Below are positions 1 through 8,711 of a DNA stretch of 64,000 nt, piece by piece. This DNA is from Psittacicella melopsittaci (GTDB lineage: Bacteria; Pseudomonadota; Gammaproteobacteria; Enterobacterales; Psittacicellaceae). The notes under the pieces are model-generated. The model was not told where the DNA came from, did not search any database, and saw nothing but the letters and a program-made list of their open reading frames with translations. Numbering within the stretch: the stretch's first letter is position 1; the number at the start of each line of letters is the position of its first letter. The stretch covers positions 1 through 64,000 of the forward strand of contig NZ_NRJH01000018.1 in assembly GCF_003585925.1 (NCBI RefSeq), in the 5' to 3' direction. The position numbers and the translations under genes were made by a program.

Positions 1-451
1 GTTGAAGATAGTCCTAATTAGTATTAATAATACAATTTTAACCATTCAATTTATATTTTTATTTTATCCTTTTTATATAAAAATGTCTCTACTTTTAGCA
101 ACTTTTTTTTTATATTTTTTTTTAAACTAAATTTATCTTTTCTTTTGCAACAGGCTTAAATTTAGCTCCCGCTTTTGTTATTTTTATGTTAACTTTCGCT
201 TAAATAAAACTCTAACTACTTAATAATTAAACCCTTTTTCTGGGTAAATTCTTAGAGCAGATTATTTATTTATCTCTAAAAGTTTGCAAATGTGAGATCT
301 TTTCTTTTGTTGAAAAAATACCCAAAAAATCGCTAAAAAACGCTATTCCCCTACACTTTACTAGGTTATTACCCTCGAAATTAGCGAACTTTTGCCCATA
401 AATTTGGCTAAAAATAAAAAAAGACCCCTATTTATGGAGTCTTTTTTTCGC
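1..451. other. Gene-free AT-rich left edge
   Basis: No open frame of useful length and no tRNA-like or other RNA signature is visible here. The stretch is extremely AT-rich with long T and A runs. The only clear structure is the hairpin at its right end, which ends the minus-strand CPBP/gltX transcript. The left part may hold promoters for a gene outside the window, but none can be assigned. Confidence 0.6.
412..448 (-). terminator. Rho-independent terminator after the CPBP protease gene
   Basis: Arms AAGACCCC (421-428) and GGAGTCTT (436-443) enclose a 7-base loop. Read on the minus strand the single irregular pair is a U-G wobble and the stem is followed by an A/T run (U-tract) at 411-420, so it fits a minus-strand terminator just after the stop codon at 452. 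Confidence 0.75.
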
Positions 452-1138
452 TTAAAATTTTGTCGTAAAAAATAAAATGCTCGCAATTAAATTAACTAAT
501 ATGTGCAGGCTAATATTTATAGACAAAGATTGGTATTTATAAAAGAGGTAACCTAAAACTAGTCCAGGGGCTAGATATGTTAAAAGCTGTTCGATATTGG
601 CCACTTGATGGATAATGGCAAAAAATAATGCTGAACAAAATATACCAACCTGATGTCCTCTAAATAAATACGACATTAAGTATTTACGAAAGATAAGTTC
701 TTCAAGAATTGGAGCACCAAAAATTACCAGAATGGCAAAGCCTGGTCCAAAGGTCTTAAACTGCGTTTCGATAATACTTTGGTTTTCGGTACTATCTACC
801 CCTGTTATAAGCATAACTAAAAGGTTAGCAGCTATAATAACGGCAAAACCTATTAGAGTACGCGAAGCTTGGAATCTAAAACCATACTCTTTTTCTGGCA
901 TAGTATCCATGCTAGGGAGAAAGTAAAAAAGGAGATACACTACAGCCCCAATTGCTAAGGCATAACTTAGCAAGGGATATATAAGAGCCCAAGGCTCTTT
1001 ATAGAGCATTAAAGGAATATATCCTAGATTTGAGCAAATAAGCAAAAGCCCTATTACAATAAATAATAAAATTTGCGTAAGTACTTTTCGCCCCATGCTC
1101 ATTGCTACATAATCTAAAGTAAAGAGCTTAAACTTCAT
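452..1138 (-). CDS. CPBP family intramembrane metalloprotease (CAAX-protease/Abi type)
   Basis: This is a 228-residue polytopic membrane protein with about six hydrophobic segments. It shows the three motifs of the CPBP (Rce1/Abi) glutamic membrane protease family: EE at 146-147 with R151 (EExxxR), H177 in an FFAIIH context, and H212 with N216 (HxxxN). Family members cleave peptides in the membrane; bacterial members are linked to processing of small peptides, pheromones or bacteriocin self-immunity, but the substrate here cannot be told. The ATG lies 2 bases after the gltX stop, so the gene is probably co-transcribed with gltX and closed by the terminator on its right. No bacteriocin gene is seen nearby. 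The family call is sure; the role is open. Confidence 0.85.
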   Translation of the reverse strand: MKFKLFTLDYVAMSMGRKVLTQILLFIVIGLLLICSNLGYIPLMLYKEPWALIYPLLSYALAIGAVVYLLFYFLPSMDTMPEKEYGFRFQASRTLIGFAVIIAANLLVMLITGVDSTENQSIIETQFKTFGPGFAILVIFGAPILEELIFRKYLMSYLFRGHQVGIFCSALFFAIIHQVANIEQLLTYLAPGLVLGYLFYKYQSLSINISLHILVNLIASILFFTTKF

Positions 1139-1140
1139 TA

Positions 1141-2553
1141 CTAGGCTACTTGATAATTTTTAATCCACTCAATTGCTTGATCTAAACGAGCTAATACTTC
1201 GCCTTGACCAACAAAAGCAGCAATAGCATCAATTGAAGGAGATTGACCTTGACCTGTTACAGCTACACGTAAAGGCATACCTACTTTACCCATACCTAAA
1301 CCTAACTCTGCAGCTGTATCTTGCATTACTTGGTGGACAAATGCAGCGGTAAACTCTTGTTCGCTAACTGTAGCTAGTTTTTCTTTTAACACAGCAAGAA
1401 CATTAGCATCTTTTAAGTGTTTTGCTCCTGCAGCTTGATCGATTTGCTCAACTGGAGTATAAATATAAGCAGCTTGATCTGCAATTTCTTTTAAAGTGTG
1501 GCAACGCTCAACAAATAGCGTAACTACTTGAGCAAAAGGAGCCGTTGCTTTACTATTAACATCATAGTTCGCAAAGTCTTGTACTTTAAAAGCTAGATCT
1601 TGAGCTGAAAGCTCGCGCATATAATGCTGATTTAACCAATTTAATTTTGCATAGTCAAATGAAGAAGGGTTTTTACTTACACTGTGAATGTCAAAGTACT
1701 TAACTAATTCTTCACGTGAGAAAATTTCTTGGTCACCATGACCCCAACCTAAACGGGCAATATAATTAATAATTGCTTCTGGTAAGTAACCATCTGCTTT
1801 AAATTGCATTACATTAACTGCTCCGTGACGTTTAGAAAGTTTTTTCCCGTCTGGACCATTGATCATAGATACGTGAGCATAGGTTGGAATTTGTGCGCCA
1901 ATAGCTTCGAGTACATTAATTTGACGTGGTGTATTATTAATATGGTCTTCACCACGAATTACATGGGTAATCCCCATATCGTAATCGTCCACAACCACAC
2001 AGAAGTTATAAGTTGGAGTACCATCGGTACGAGCTATAATAAAGTCATCTAACTCTTCATTATTAAATGAAATAGGACCACGAATAGCATCATCAAAGGT
2101 AACCACACCTGTTTCTGGGTTTTTAAAACGAATACAGTGAGGTTTTGTTGGGTCTTGCTCTGCAGCACTTAAGTGACGACAACGACCTACATATTTAGGT
2201 TTTTCTTTATTTGCTTCTTGTCTTTCTCTATCTGCTTGTAATTGTTCTTTAGAGCAGTAACAGCGATATGCTGTACCTTCTTCTAACATTTTATCAATTA
2301 CTTGAGCGTAACGATCCATACGTTTAGATTGGAAGTAAGGACCTTCATCATATCCCATACCTAACCATTCCATGGCTTCAATAATAGCTTGCGTCGCCTC
2401 TTCTGAGTTACGTTCAAAATCTGTATCTTCAACACGTAAAACAAATTCACCTTGGTTATGACGAGAATATAACCATGAATATAAAGAGGTACGAGCACCA
2501 CCTATGTGTAAAAAGCCTGTTGGACTTGGAGCAAAACGAGTTTTAATTTTCAT
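1141..2553 (-). CDS. gltX: Glutamyl-tRNA synthetase
   Basis: The enzyme charges tRNA-Glu with glutamate in the cytosol. The 470-residue product begins [13 protein letters not shown], typical of bacterial GluRS; the HIGH-type motif is HIGG near residue 17 and the KMSKS-type motif is KKLSKRHG. A longer frame opens with a TTG five codons upstream (2568), but the ATG at 2553 matches the family N-terminus, so I use it. No good Shine-Dalgarno site is seen for either. Class I features (FAPSPTG, GRARTSLY-like helix, [12 protein letters not shown] segment) and length agree with the family. The CPBP gene follows directly. Confidence 0.97.
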   Translation of the reverse strand: MKIKTRFAPSPTGFLHIGGARTSLYSWLYSRHNQGEFVLRVEDTDFERNSEEATQAIIEAMEWLGMGYDEGPYFQSKRMDRYAQVIDKMLEEGTAYRCYCSKEQLQADRERQEANKEKPKYVGRCRHLSAAEQDPTKPHCIRFKNPETGVVTFDDAIRGPISFNNEELDDFIIARTDGTPTYNFCVVVDDYDMGITHVIRGEDHINNTPRQINVLEAIGAQIPTYAHVSMINGPDGKKLSKRHGAVNVMQFKADGYLPEAIINYIARLGWGHGDQEIFSREELVKYFDIHSVSKNPSSFDYAKLNWLNQHYMRELSAQDLAFKVQDFANYDVNSKATAPFAQVVTLFVERCHTLKEIADQAAYIYTPVEQIDQAAGAKHLKDANVLAVLKEKLATVSEQEFTAAFVHQVMQDTAAELGLGMGKVGMPLRVAVTGQGQSPSIDAIAAFVGQGEVLARLDQAIEWIKNYQVA

Positions 2554-2720
2554 AAAAAAATGATTCAATAAAATTGCTGAAAAGAAATAATTCTGCTAGT
2601 TAATATTTAAAACCTCACCTAAATATTAAGTAGAAGATTATTCAACCTACAGTTGTAAATTATACCACTGCTAAAACGAAAAACTTAACTATTTTTAAAC
2701 GAGCTAAAGCTTTGCAAATA

Positions 2721-2757
2721 AAAAAGTAGAGTTGATTTCACTCTAACTCTACTTTTT
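2721..2757 (-). terminator. Terminator of the beta-helix-like gene
   Basis: Perfect 12-base arms (2722-2733 and 2745-2756, AAAAGTAGAGTT and its complement) with an 11-base loop; on the minus strand the stem runs into a U-tract. It sits 11 bases after the stop of the gene at 2768-3220. Confidence 0.85.
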
Positions 2758-2767
2758 TTATTTTGGC

Positions 2768-3220
2768 TTAATCTTTGTCTACCTTGAACTCTGAGTTTTT
2801 GCCAAGGTTTTTATTTTCTACTTCTTCTTGATATTCTTTAGCTTTAATATTTAAGCTAGAATTATCAGTAATGTTTAAGTTTTCCCCTTTTAGTTTAGCC
2901 TTAGCAGCAGTTAAACTAACTTCGTTACTTACTTCAGTGGTTTGGGAATTAATTTCTAAATTATTGTCACTAGTAATAGTAGCACCATTGAGCACAACAT
3001 TTTGCCCTGAAATAACTACATTACCACCAGAAATAATTGAACTACCTTGAATATTAACACTACCGCCTTTAATATTCACACCTTTACCAGCCTGGATATT
3101 AGATTTATTAATCTTAGCTGTTTGTTGTGCAGTTACATCGGCAGTTCCTGAAACGTTAATATTTTCTTCATGCAGAGTTACATTCTCTCCATGTTTAGTG
3201 TAATTTTCTTTTTCTGACAT
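2768..3220 (-). CDS. Small repeat protein, predicted beta-helix (hemagglutinin-repeat-like), function unknown
   Basis: I do not recognise a specific family for this 150-residue protein. Residues about 15-125 alternate small, polar and beta-branched residues in short strands (for example GVNIKGGSVNIQG, GGNVVISGQNVVLNG), the pattern of parallel beta-helices such as filamentous hemagglutinin (FhaB/CdiA) repeats, bactofilins or the C-terminal solenoid of VgrG proteins. There is no signal peptide, no two-partner-secretion domain and no membrane segment, so as written it is cytosolic. A good Shine-Dalgarno site (AAAGGA, 8 bases before the ATG) and its own terminator say it is a real monocistronic gene. 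It is divergent from mrdA. It could be a remnant of a larger adhesin or a small polymerising scaffold; neither is shown. Confidence 0.75.
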   Translation of the reverse strand: MSEKENYTKHGENVTLHEENINVSGTADVTAQQTAKINKSNIQAGKGVNIKGGSVNIQGSSIISGGNVVISGQNVVLNGATITSDNNLEINSQTTEVSNEVSLTAAKAKLKGENLNITDNSSLNIKAKEYQEEVENKNLGKNSEFKVDKD

Positions 3221-3320
3221 TAAAATTCCTTTAGATTATTATTTGTTCATGTTGATTATAACAACTTTATTAAAAATAATAAACTTTATTAGCCTAGTCA
3301 TTTTTATTATAATATAACAC

Positions 3321-3349
3321 TTGACTAATCGAAAATCCAAGCCATAAAT
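3321..3349 (+). promoter_or_regulatory. Possible promoter of mrdA-rodA
   Basis: TTGACT (3321-3326) is followed after 16-17 bases by CATAAA/ATAAAT. It is the only -35/-10-like pair in the gap before mrdA. On the opposite strand TATAAT-like sequence near 3305-3313 could serve the divergent gene. Confidence 0.3.
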
Positions 3350-3384
3350 AATATATTAGCCTTGAAACGTAAAAATTATAACCA

Positions 3385-5478
3385 ATGAAAAAGCGTGACG
3401 CTTCATTCTTAAAATCAAATAACAAGTTTTCTTTTAAAAAACGTGACAAAAAAGCAAAGAATCTTCCTGCCTCTTATCTTTTAAAGCTAAGCAAAAGATC
3501 ATTTTTATTTAGATCATGGCTGATTTTCTTTGTAATTACGGCTTTACTTGGTGCGGTTTATTTTCATATTTTTGTTCTTCAAGTTTATGAAAATAAAAAA
3601 TATGAATTATCTTCTAATAATAACTATATTAAAATTATTCCTAAGCCACCGGCACGAGGAATTATTACTGACCGCAATGGGATAGGTCTAGCCCTCAATA
3701 AACAAGAATATGGGGTTTATATTCTTCCTGTAAGTAACCGTAAAGCACGACAAGACTTTGAAAAGCTACAACAAATTATCCCTTTAACCGAGGATGATTA
3801 TAGTAAATTTTTAACTAACAAACGTAATAACTTATTCCGAGCTCCTACTTTATTAAAAAGCAATCTCAGTCAAGAAGAGATAGCTAAAATCATGGTTAAT
3901 AAATACCGCCTTGATGATATAAGTATCGAGCCTATTTATACGCGCTATTATCCCTTTGGTACTGCTTTACCGCATATTCTCGGTTATGTAGGCTCGATTA
4001 ATAGCCGTGACAATGAATATATTCGTTCTCTTGATGAACAAGCGCGAGCAAACTATACAGGTTCGACGCAAATTGGTAAAATAGGAATTGAAAAATCCTA
4101 TGAAACCCAGCTCCTAGGCACTGTAGGCTATGATTCAGTTGAGGTTAATTCTACAGGGAATATTCTTAAAACCATAGACACCAAAGAGCCTATAAGCGGC
4201 AATAACCTGCGCTTGTCTATAGATTTACCTTTACAAATTTACGCTCAAAGCCTCTTAAAAGAGCAAAAAGGAGCAATTGTTGTTTCCGACCCTCGCACTT
4301 CAGAAATTCTGGCTCTAGTTAGTATGCCTGTTTATGATGCTAACCTTTTTGTAGGGGGAATTAGTTCAACTAATTATAATGAGCTTCTCTATGACCATGA
4401 TAAGCCTTTATACAATCGTGCAACCATGGGGGTATACCCACCTGGGTCAACAATTAAACCGTTTTTTGCTTTTACAGGTCTAGAAAGTGGTTTTATTACT
4501 TCTAATACTACCATTTGGGATCCAGGCTACTGGATTTTACCAAGAACTAACCAAAGATATCGTGACTGGTTAAGAACTGGACATGGTCGCGTAGACTTAC
4601 ATAAAGCCATAGTTGAGTCTGTAGATACCTACTTCTATGACCTCGCCTATCGTATGGGAATAGATCGCATGGCAAGCTATATGACCCAATTTGGTTTTGG
4701 TAGTAAAACTGGTATAGATATAGGAGAAGAGTCTTCGGCAAACTACCCAACCGAGGCGTGGAAAATGCAACGCTTTAAACGTCCTTGGGTTTTAGGGGAT
4801 ACTCCACCTGTAGGAATTGGACAAGGATATTTTTCGGCAACGCCAATTCAATTAGTGCATGCTTTAAATATTTTCCTTAATCGAGGCAAAGTAACTTCGC
4901 CTTATTTAGTGCTTGATCAAGTAAAAAATAATGCAGATCACTCGACGAGCATTTTCCCAACTTTAACTAACTCTTCCTATATTTTTACTGACGCACGTGC
5001 CAGTTACTGGAATGACGTACTTAAGGGGATGTATGGGGTTAACCATGAACGCGGCGGTTCAGGTCTAGCAGCCTTTGCAGGAACCAATTACTCTTCGGGG
5101 GGTAAATCAGGTACTGCCCAAGTATTTAGTTTAAATGGGGGTAACTACCGTGCTCAAGATCTTAATAAGGCTCTCCATGACCATGCTCTGTATATAGCCT
5201 TTGCCCCTTATGACAATCCCGAAGTCTCTGTAGCCATGGTGGTTGAAAATGGAGGAGGCGGGGGTAGAGTAGCAGGTCCTATAGCTCGCCAAGTACTTGA
5301 CTATTACATAAATACTCGCTTACCTCACCTTAATAAAGAGCTAAGCTGTAGTCAAGTACAAAACTATGCTATTGCCGATCTTGAAGCTCTAGGCGTTCAA
5401 GTAAATCTTAATGATGTGTATCAATTACAACAGCTCTCTCAACCAGGACAAGCATGTCAAGTTGAGAAGCAGGAATAA
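3385..5478 (+). CDS. mrdA: Peptidoglycan D,D-transpeptidase PBP2 (elongasome)
   Basis: This is the class B penicillin-binding protein that cross-links peptidoglycan during side-wall growth together with RodA and MreB. The 697-residue protein has a basic cytosolic N-terminus of about 45 residues, one membrane anchor at about 46-66, the PBP dimer domain, and a transpeptidase domain with S355-TIK-358 (nucleophile), S412-V-D414 (the SxD form typical of PBP2) and K574-SGT. It is about 60 residues longer than E. coli PBP2, mostly through the Lys/Arg-rich cytosolic head. The stop is 2 bases before the rodA start, and the rodA Shine-Dalgarno (AGGA) lies inside the mrdA end, so translation is probably coupled. 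Confidence 0.97.
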   Translation: MKKRDASFLKSNNKFSFKKRDKKAKNLPASYLLKLSKRSFLFRSWLIFFVITALLGAVYFHIFVLQVYENKKYELSSNNNYIKIIPKPPARGIITDRNGIGLALNKQEYGVYILPVSNRKARQDFEKLQQIIPLTEDDYSKFLTNKRNNLFRAPTLLKSNLSQEEIAKIMVNKYRLDDISIEPIYTRYYPFGTALPHILGYVGSINSRDNEYIRSLDEQARANYTGSTQIGKIGIEKSYETQLLGTVGYDSVEVNSTGNILKTIDTKEPISGNNLRLSIDLPLQIYAQSLLKEQKGAIVVSDPRTSEILALVSMPVYDANLFVGGISSTNYNELLYDHDKPLYNRATMGVYPPGSTIKPFFAFTGLESGFITSNTTIWDPGYWILPRTNQRYRDWLRTGHGRVDLHKAIVESVDTYFYDLAYRMGIDRMASYMTQFGFGSKTGIDIGEESSANYPTEAWKMQRFKRPWVLGDTPPVGIGQGYFSATPIQLVHALNIFLNRGKVTSPYLVLDQVKNNADHSTSIFPTLTNSSYIFTDARASYWNDVLKGMYGVNHERGGSGLAAFAGTNYSSGGKSGTAQVFSLNGGNYRAQDLNKALHDHALYIAFAPYDNPEVSVAMVVENGGGGGRVAGPIARQVLDYYINTRLPHLNKELSCSQVQNYAIADLEALGVQVNLNDVYQLQQLSQPGQACQVEKQE

Positions 5479-5480
5479 AT

Positions 5481-6608
5481 ATGTCATTACTCAAAAAGTT
5501 CTTTAGTTTTTTCTCGAACTTAGATTTTATTACCCTAGCCATAATTATAGCTTTGGCAGGATATGGTACTTTAATGGTATATTCTGCCACTAGCGGTAGT
5601 ATTGGCTATATGGATCGTAAAATAGTTCAAGTTCTTTTAGGGTTAGGCGTTATTTTTATTGTTGCCAATATAAAATACTCCATAGTGCAAAGTTTTGCCT
5701 TACCCTTTCTTGCTTTTACTTGCTTACTCCTAGTTCTCACTTTAATTTTTGGTATAACTAGTAAAGGGGCAACGCGCTGGCTCAATATCGGAATAAGATT
5801 CCAACCTTCAGAGTTAGCTAAGTTGGCAGTTCCTGTCTACTTAAGTTGCTTTTTAGGGCAGCAAGAAGGTCCTATGAATTGGCGACGCTTAATTATTTCT
5901 AGTTTAGCCGTAGCTATCCCAAGTGGTCTAGTTATTCTACAACCTGACTTAGGGACAACTATTCTAGTTGCTCTATCTGGGCTAGTAGTAATTTTTCTTG
6001 CAGGTCTGTCTTGGCGTATAATTATTGTAGGGATTATCGCTTTAATAGTTATAGCTCCTATATTCTGGGAATATGGCATGCATGATTACCAAAAAGTGCG
6101 AGTGCTAACTATTTTAAATCCCGACGCCGATCCCCTTGGAGCTGGTTACCATGTTAATCAATCAAAAATAGCCATAGGCTCTGGGGGAATAACGGGCAAA
6201 GGAATTTTGCAAGGAACGCAAGTTCAACTTAACTTTTTACCAGAAGCACATACCGATTTTATTTTCTCGGTACTCTCTGAAGAATTAGGTTTAGTTGGCG
6301 TTACAGTTTTATTCAGTTTGTTTTTCTTTCTTATTCTTCGTATGTTCTGGTTAGCAACTATTGCCACTAACAAGGTTGCCCAACTCCTATGTGCCTCACA
6401 AGGATTTATTCTCAGCATTTATGTCGTTGTAAATGTTGGTATGGTATCTGGACTCCTGCCTGTAGTTGGCGTTCCTTTACCTTTTGTGAGCTATGGTGGT
6501 ACCTCTTTTGTTAGCCTTTGTGTAACCTTTGGTTTAGTTATGGGCTTTTATAACCAAACGCAACGAGAAAAAAATAGCTTTAAACAATCTGTGACAAATA
6601 AGTATTAA
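5481..6608 (+). CDS. rodA: SEDS peptidoglycan glycosyltransferase RodA
   Basis: RodA polymerises lipid II into glycan strands in the elongasome, paired with PBP2. The 375-residue protein has about ten membrane segments and the SEDS signature HTDFIFSVLSEELGLVG, with D259 matching the catalytically essential aspartate of the family. The C-terminal block LPFVSYGGTS is also diagnostic. It forms an operon with mrdA. Seven bases after the stop a hairpin (TTCTGCA-5-TGCAGAA, 6615-6633) is present without a clear U-tract, so termination there may be weak. mreB lies 21 kb away in this window, not in the same operon. Confidence 0.97.
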   Translation: MSLLKKFFSFFSNLDFITLAIIIALAGYGTLMVYSATSGSIGYMDRKIVQVLLGLGVIFIVANIKYSIVQSFALPFLAFTCLLLVLTLIFGITSKGATRWLNIGIRFQPSELAKLAVPVYLSCFLGQQEGPMNWRRLIISSLAVAIPSGLVILQPDLGTTILVALSGLVVIFLAGLSWRIIIVGIIALIVIAPIFWEYGMHDYQKVRVLTILNPDADPLGAGYHVNQSKIAIGSGGITGKGILQGTQVQLNFLPEAHTDFIFSVLSEELGLVGVTVLFSLFFFLILRMFWLATIATNKVAQLLCASQGFILSIYVVVNVGMVSGLLPVVGVPLPFVSYGGTSFVSLCVTFGLVMGFYNQTQREKNSFKQSVTNKY

Positions 6609-6692
6609 AAATTTTTTCTGCAGTAAATGCAGAAATTTCATGCAAAATGTTGTATACTTTTAGCGCATATAATTTATTGATAGGTGAATAAA

Positions 6693-7025
6693 ATGGAAAC
6701 AGGTTTTATCCGCGAAAAAAAATACTATGACGATAAAAATTACCCACATGGTTTTAGCCGTTCAGGGGATTACACTATTCATGAGTCAGAAGTATTAGAA
6801 GATTTTGGTACACGTCTTTCTGCTCTAGCAACAGGTAAAGCACAACCACAAACTGATTTAGAAAAACACTTTGTGGATGTAGTTGCAAATCCTGAAGACT
6901 TTGCTGGCGAATTATCTTTCATTGAAAAAACTTGGTTAAAATATCAAAGATTAATCACTGAAGTTAAACGTGTATACATCCTTGCTGATGGAAATAATGT
7001 TATTTTTGATGAAGGAATCGAATAA
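6693..7025 (+). CDS. maoP: MaoP / DUF413 (YifE) family protein
   Basis: In E. coli MaoP organises the Ori macrodomain of the chromosome together with the site maoS. The 110-residue product carries the family block KYYDDKNYPHGFSRSGDYTI near its start and WLKYQRLI near the middle, and has the family length. A GTG opens the frame three codons earlier (6684), but the sequence AGGTG that contains it sits at ideal distance as a Shine-Dalgarno site for the ATG at 6693, so I choose that. A TATAAT box at 6668-6673 could serve its promoter. It is followed by a strong terminator. DUF413 is largely confined to enteric-type gammaproteobacteria, which supports the placement of this genome. Confidence 0.88.
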   Translation: METGFIREKKYYDDKNYPHGFSRSGDYTIHESEVLEDFGTRLSALATGKAQPQTDLEKHFVDVVANPEDFAGELSFIEKTWLKYQRLITEVKRVYILADGNNVIFDEGIE

Positions 7026-7034
7026 TTAATCTAG

Positions 7035-7057
7035 AGGTGGGATTTGCCCACCTTTTC
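7035..7057 (+). terminator. Terminator after maoP, immediately ahead of trmA
   Basis: Arms AGGTGGG (7035-7041) and CCCACCT (7047-7053) with a 5-base loop, followed by TTTTCTTT. The stem ends only 11 bases before the trmA ATG, so it also occupies the trmA leader. Confidence 0.8.
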
Positions 7058-7064
7058 TTTGTAT

Positions 7065-8165
7065 ATGTTGTTAGAAAATAAAATTTTAGCTTTTAAAAAT
7101 TTAATTCAAGAGTTTATTCCGCAATATAATCCTGAAAAACTTGACGTTTTTTCAGGTAAACAATCGGGTTACCGTATGCGAGCTGAATTTGCTATCTACC
7201 ATGATAACAATAAAGTACGCCACTACACCCATGATGCTCAAACTAAAGAACGTGTTTTTTGTAATGGAGAATTTGCTATAGCTACCCCTTTAATTAATCA
7301 ATTAATGGTGGCTGTAGAAGAGTTTTGTAATAACAATTACACTTTTTCCTACAAACTTTTCCAAGTGGAATATATGACTACGACCACAGGTCATGCAATA
7401 GTAAGTCTATTGTTCCACCGTCCTTTAGAGCAAGAAGGAAGCGATTTAGAAAAAGCTAAAGAGTTACAAAACTTTTTACTTAGTAAGAACTTTACTGAGG
7501 GAGAGATTAATGTAATTCTGCGTGCTCGTAAAAGTAAAATTCTTGTCGGCAAGAATTACATTCAAGAAAAGTTTTCGGTGCTAGGTAATGATATTTATCT
7601 CTACCAAGCAGAAAACAGCTTTGCGCAACCTAATGCCGAAATTAACCAGCTTATGCTCGAATATGTTGCTAAAAACTCTCATAGCGATAAAGATATTCTT
7701 GAGCTTTATTGTGGTGTAGGTAACTTTACCATGGTACTAGCTAAAACAGGACGTAGAGTTCTAGCTACAGAAGTTAATAAGCAGGCAGTAGATTTTGTGA
7801 GTAAAAACCTTGCCCAAAACCACATAGAAAACGTTCAAGTAGGGCGTATTTCTGCCGAAGAATTTGTTCAAGCTATGCAAAAAGTACGTCCATTTAGACG
7901 TCTTGAGCATATAGATTTAGATAGCTACGACTTTGAGACTGTATTTGTTGATCCACCTCGCTCTGGGTTAGATAATGCCTCTTGTGATATGATTAGTAAA
8001 TATGAGCAAATAATTTATGTTAGTTGTAATCCGCATACTTTAATGCCTAACTTACAATATTTAAGCCAAAAACATGGCTATAACATAGAGCATTTAGCTT
8101 TATTTGATCAATTTCCGCAAACACCACATGTTGAAAGTGTAGCGCTATTAAGAAAAAGCAAGTAG
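7065..8165 (+). CDS. trmA: tRNA (uracil-5-)-methyltransferase
   Basis: TrmA makes m5U54 in the T-loop of tRNAs using S-adenosylmethionine. The 366-residue protein carries LYCGVGNFT (214-222, SAM site), VDPPRSGLD (295-303), the nucleophile C321 in YVSCNP, and E357 in the PHVES block. It is clearly TrmA rather than RlmC/RlmD, since it lacks an iron-sulfur cluster motif and ends with the DQFPQTPHVE block. An upstream TTG at 7044 would place the start inside the terminator hairpin; the ATG at 7065 is preferred. No Shine-Dalgarno site precedes it, which is odd and may mean low or regulated translation. Confidence 0.95.
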   Translation: MLLENKILAFKNLIQEFIPQYNPEKLDVFSGKQSGYRMRAEFAIYHDNNKVRHYTHDAQTKERVFCNGEFAIATPLINQLMVAVEEFCNNNYTFSYKLFQVEYMTTTTGHAIVSLLFHRPLEQEGSDLEKAKELQNFLLSKNFTEGEINVILRARKSKILVGKNYIQEKFSVLGNDIYLYQAENSFAQPNAEINQLMLEYVAKNSHSDKDILELYCGVGNFTMVLAKTGRRVLATEVNKQAVDFVSKNLAQNHIENVQVGRISAEEFVQAMQKVRPFRRLEHIDLDSYDFETVFVDPPRSGLDNASCDMISKYEQIIYVSCNPHTLMPNLQYLSQKHGYNIEHLALFDQFPQTPHVESVALLRKSK

Positions 8166-8176
8166 TTTACTTTAAC

Positions 8177-8206
8177 AGAGGGTTAATTAGGTTTAACTCT
8201 CTTTTT
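8177..8206 (+). terminator. Terminator after trmA with an alternative pairing into the ogt leader
   Basis: Arms AGAGGGTTAA (8177-8186) and TTAACTCTCT (8193-8202, one G-U pair) are followed by a T-run to 8206. The right arm can instead pair with GAGAGTT at 8214-8220, just before the ogt start codon, which would be a mutually exclusive fold. Confidence 0.75.
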
Positions 8207-8224
8207 TAAATCTGAGAGTTACCT

Positions 8225-8701
8225 ATGATTGCCAAAGAAGAACTTAATTTTGCTGTATATTCTTGCCAATTAGGTTATCTTAAAATTTACTATGATGAGC
8301 ATCTGGTTGTCGCTCTTACATTAGAAGAGCATTGCTCAAACCAAGGAAGAAAAACACCTCTAACCGATCAAGTTTATCAACAGATCGAAGAATACTTGGC
8401 AGGCAAACGCAAAACCTTTACTTTTGCTTATGAACTGAGAGGCACAGATTTTGCTAAGCAAGTTTGGCAAGAGTTGCAAAAAATTCCTTATGGTCAAGTA
8501 CGCTCATACAAGCAAATTGCCCAGAGCCTAGGCAAACCTAATGCTTGTCGTGCCGTTGGCAATGCTAATACCCAAAATCCTCTTCCTCTTGTTTTTCCTT
8601 GTCATCGCGTTATTAACGCTAACGGAAAAATTGGAGGCTATGCTTTTGGGGTAGAGAAAAAAGCTTACTTGCTTGAGCTGGAAAAACTACATACAAAATA
8701 G
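8225..8701 (+). CDS. ogt: Methylated-DNA--protein-cysteine methyltransferase
   Basis: The protein repairs O6-methylguanine (and O4-methylthymine) in DNA by transferring the alkyl group to its own cysteine in a suicide reaction. At 158 residues it has the small single-domain Ogt form. The acceptor is C126 in PCHRV (125-129); the arginine finger and helix-turn-helix region precede it (KIPYGQVRSYKQIAQ, 86-100). No Ada-type N-terminal zinc domain is present. It is followed after 10 bases by rarA, so the two DNA-maintenance genes probably form an operon. Confidence 0.94.
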   Translation: MIAKEELNFAVYSCQLGYLKIYYDEHLVVALTLEEHCSNQGRKTPLTDQVYQQIEEYLAGKRKTFTFAYELRGTDFAKQVWQELQKIPYGQVRSYKQIAQSLGKPNACRAVGNANTQNPLPLVFPCHRVINANGKIGGYAFGVEKKAYLLELEKLHTK

Positions 8702-8711
8702 TGAGAAAAGT

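Noticed and set aside
452-1138. Abortive-infection defence gene
   Set aside because: The family is sometimes labelled Abi, but it is fused in context to gltX, and no defence genes lie nearby.
2768-3220. Contact-dependent inhibition (CdiA) or adhesin locus
   Set aside because: There is no secretion partner, no toxin or immunity gene and no signal peptide around this short protein.
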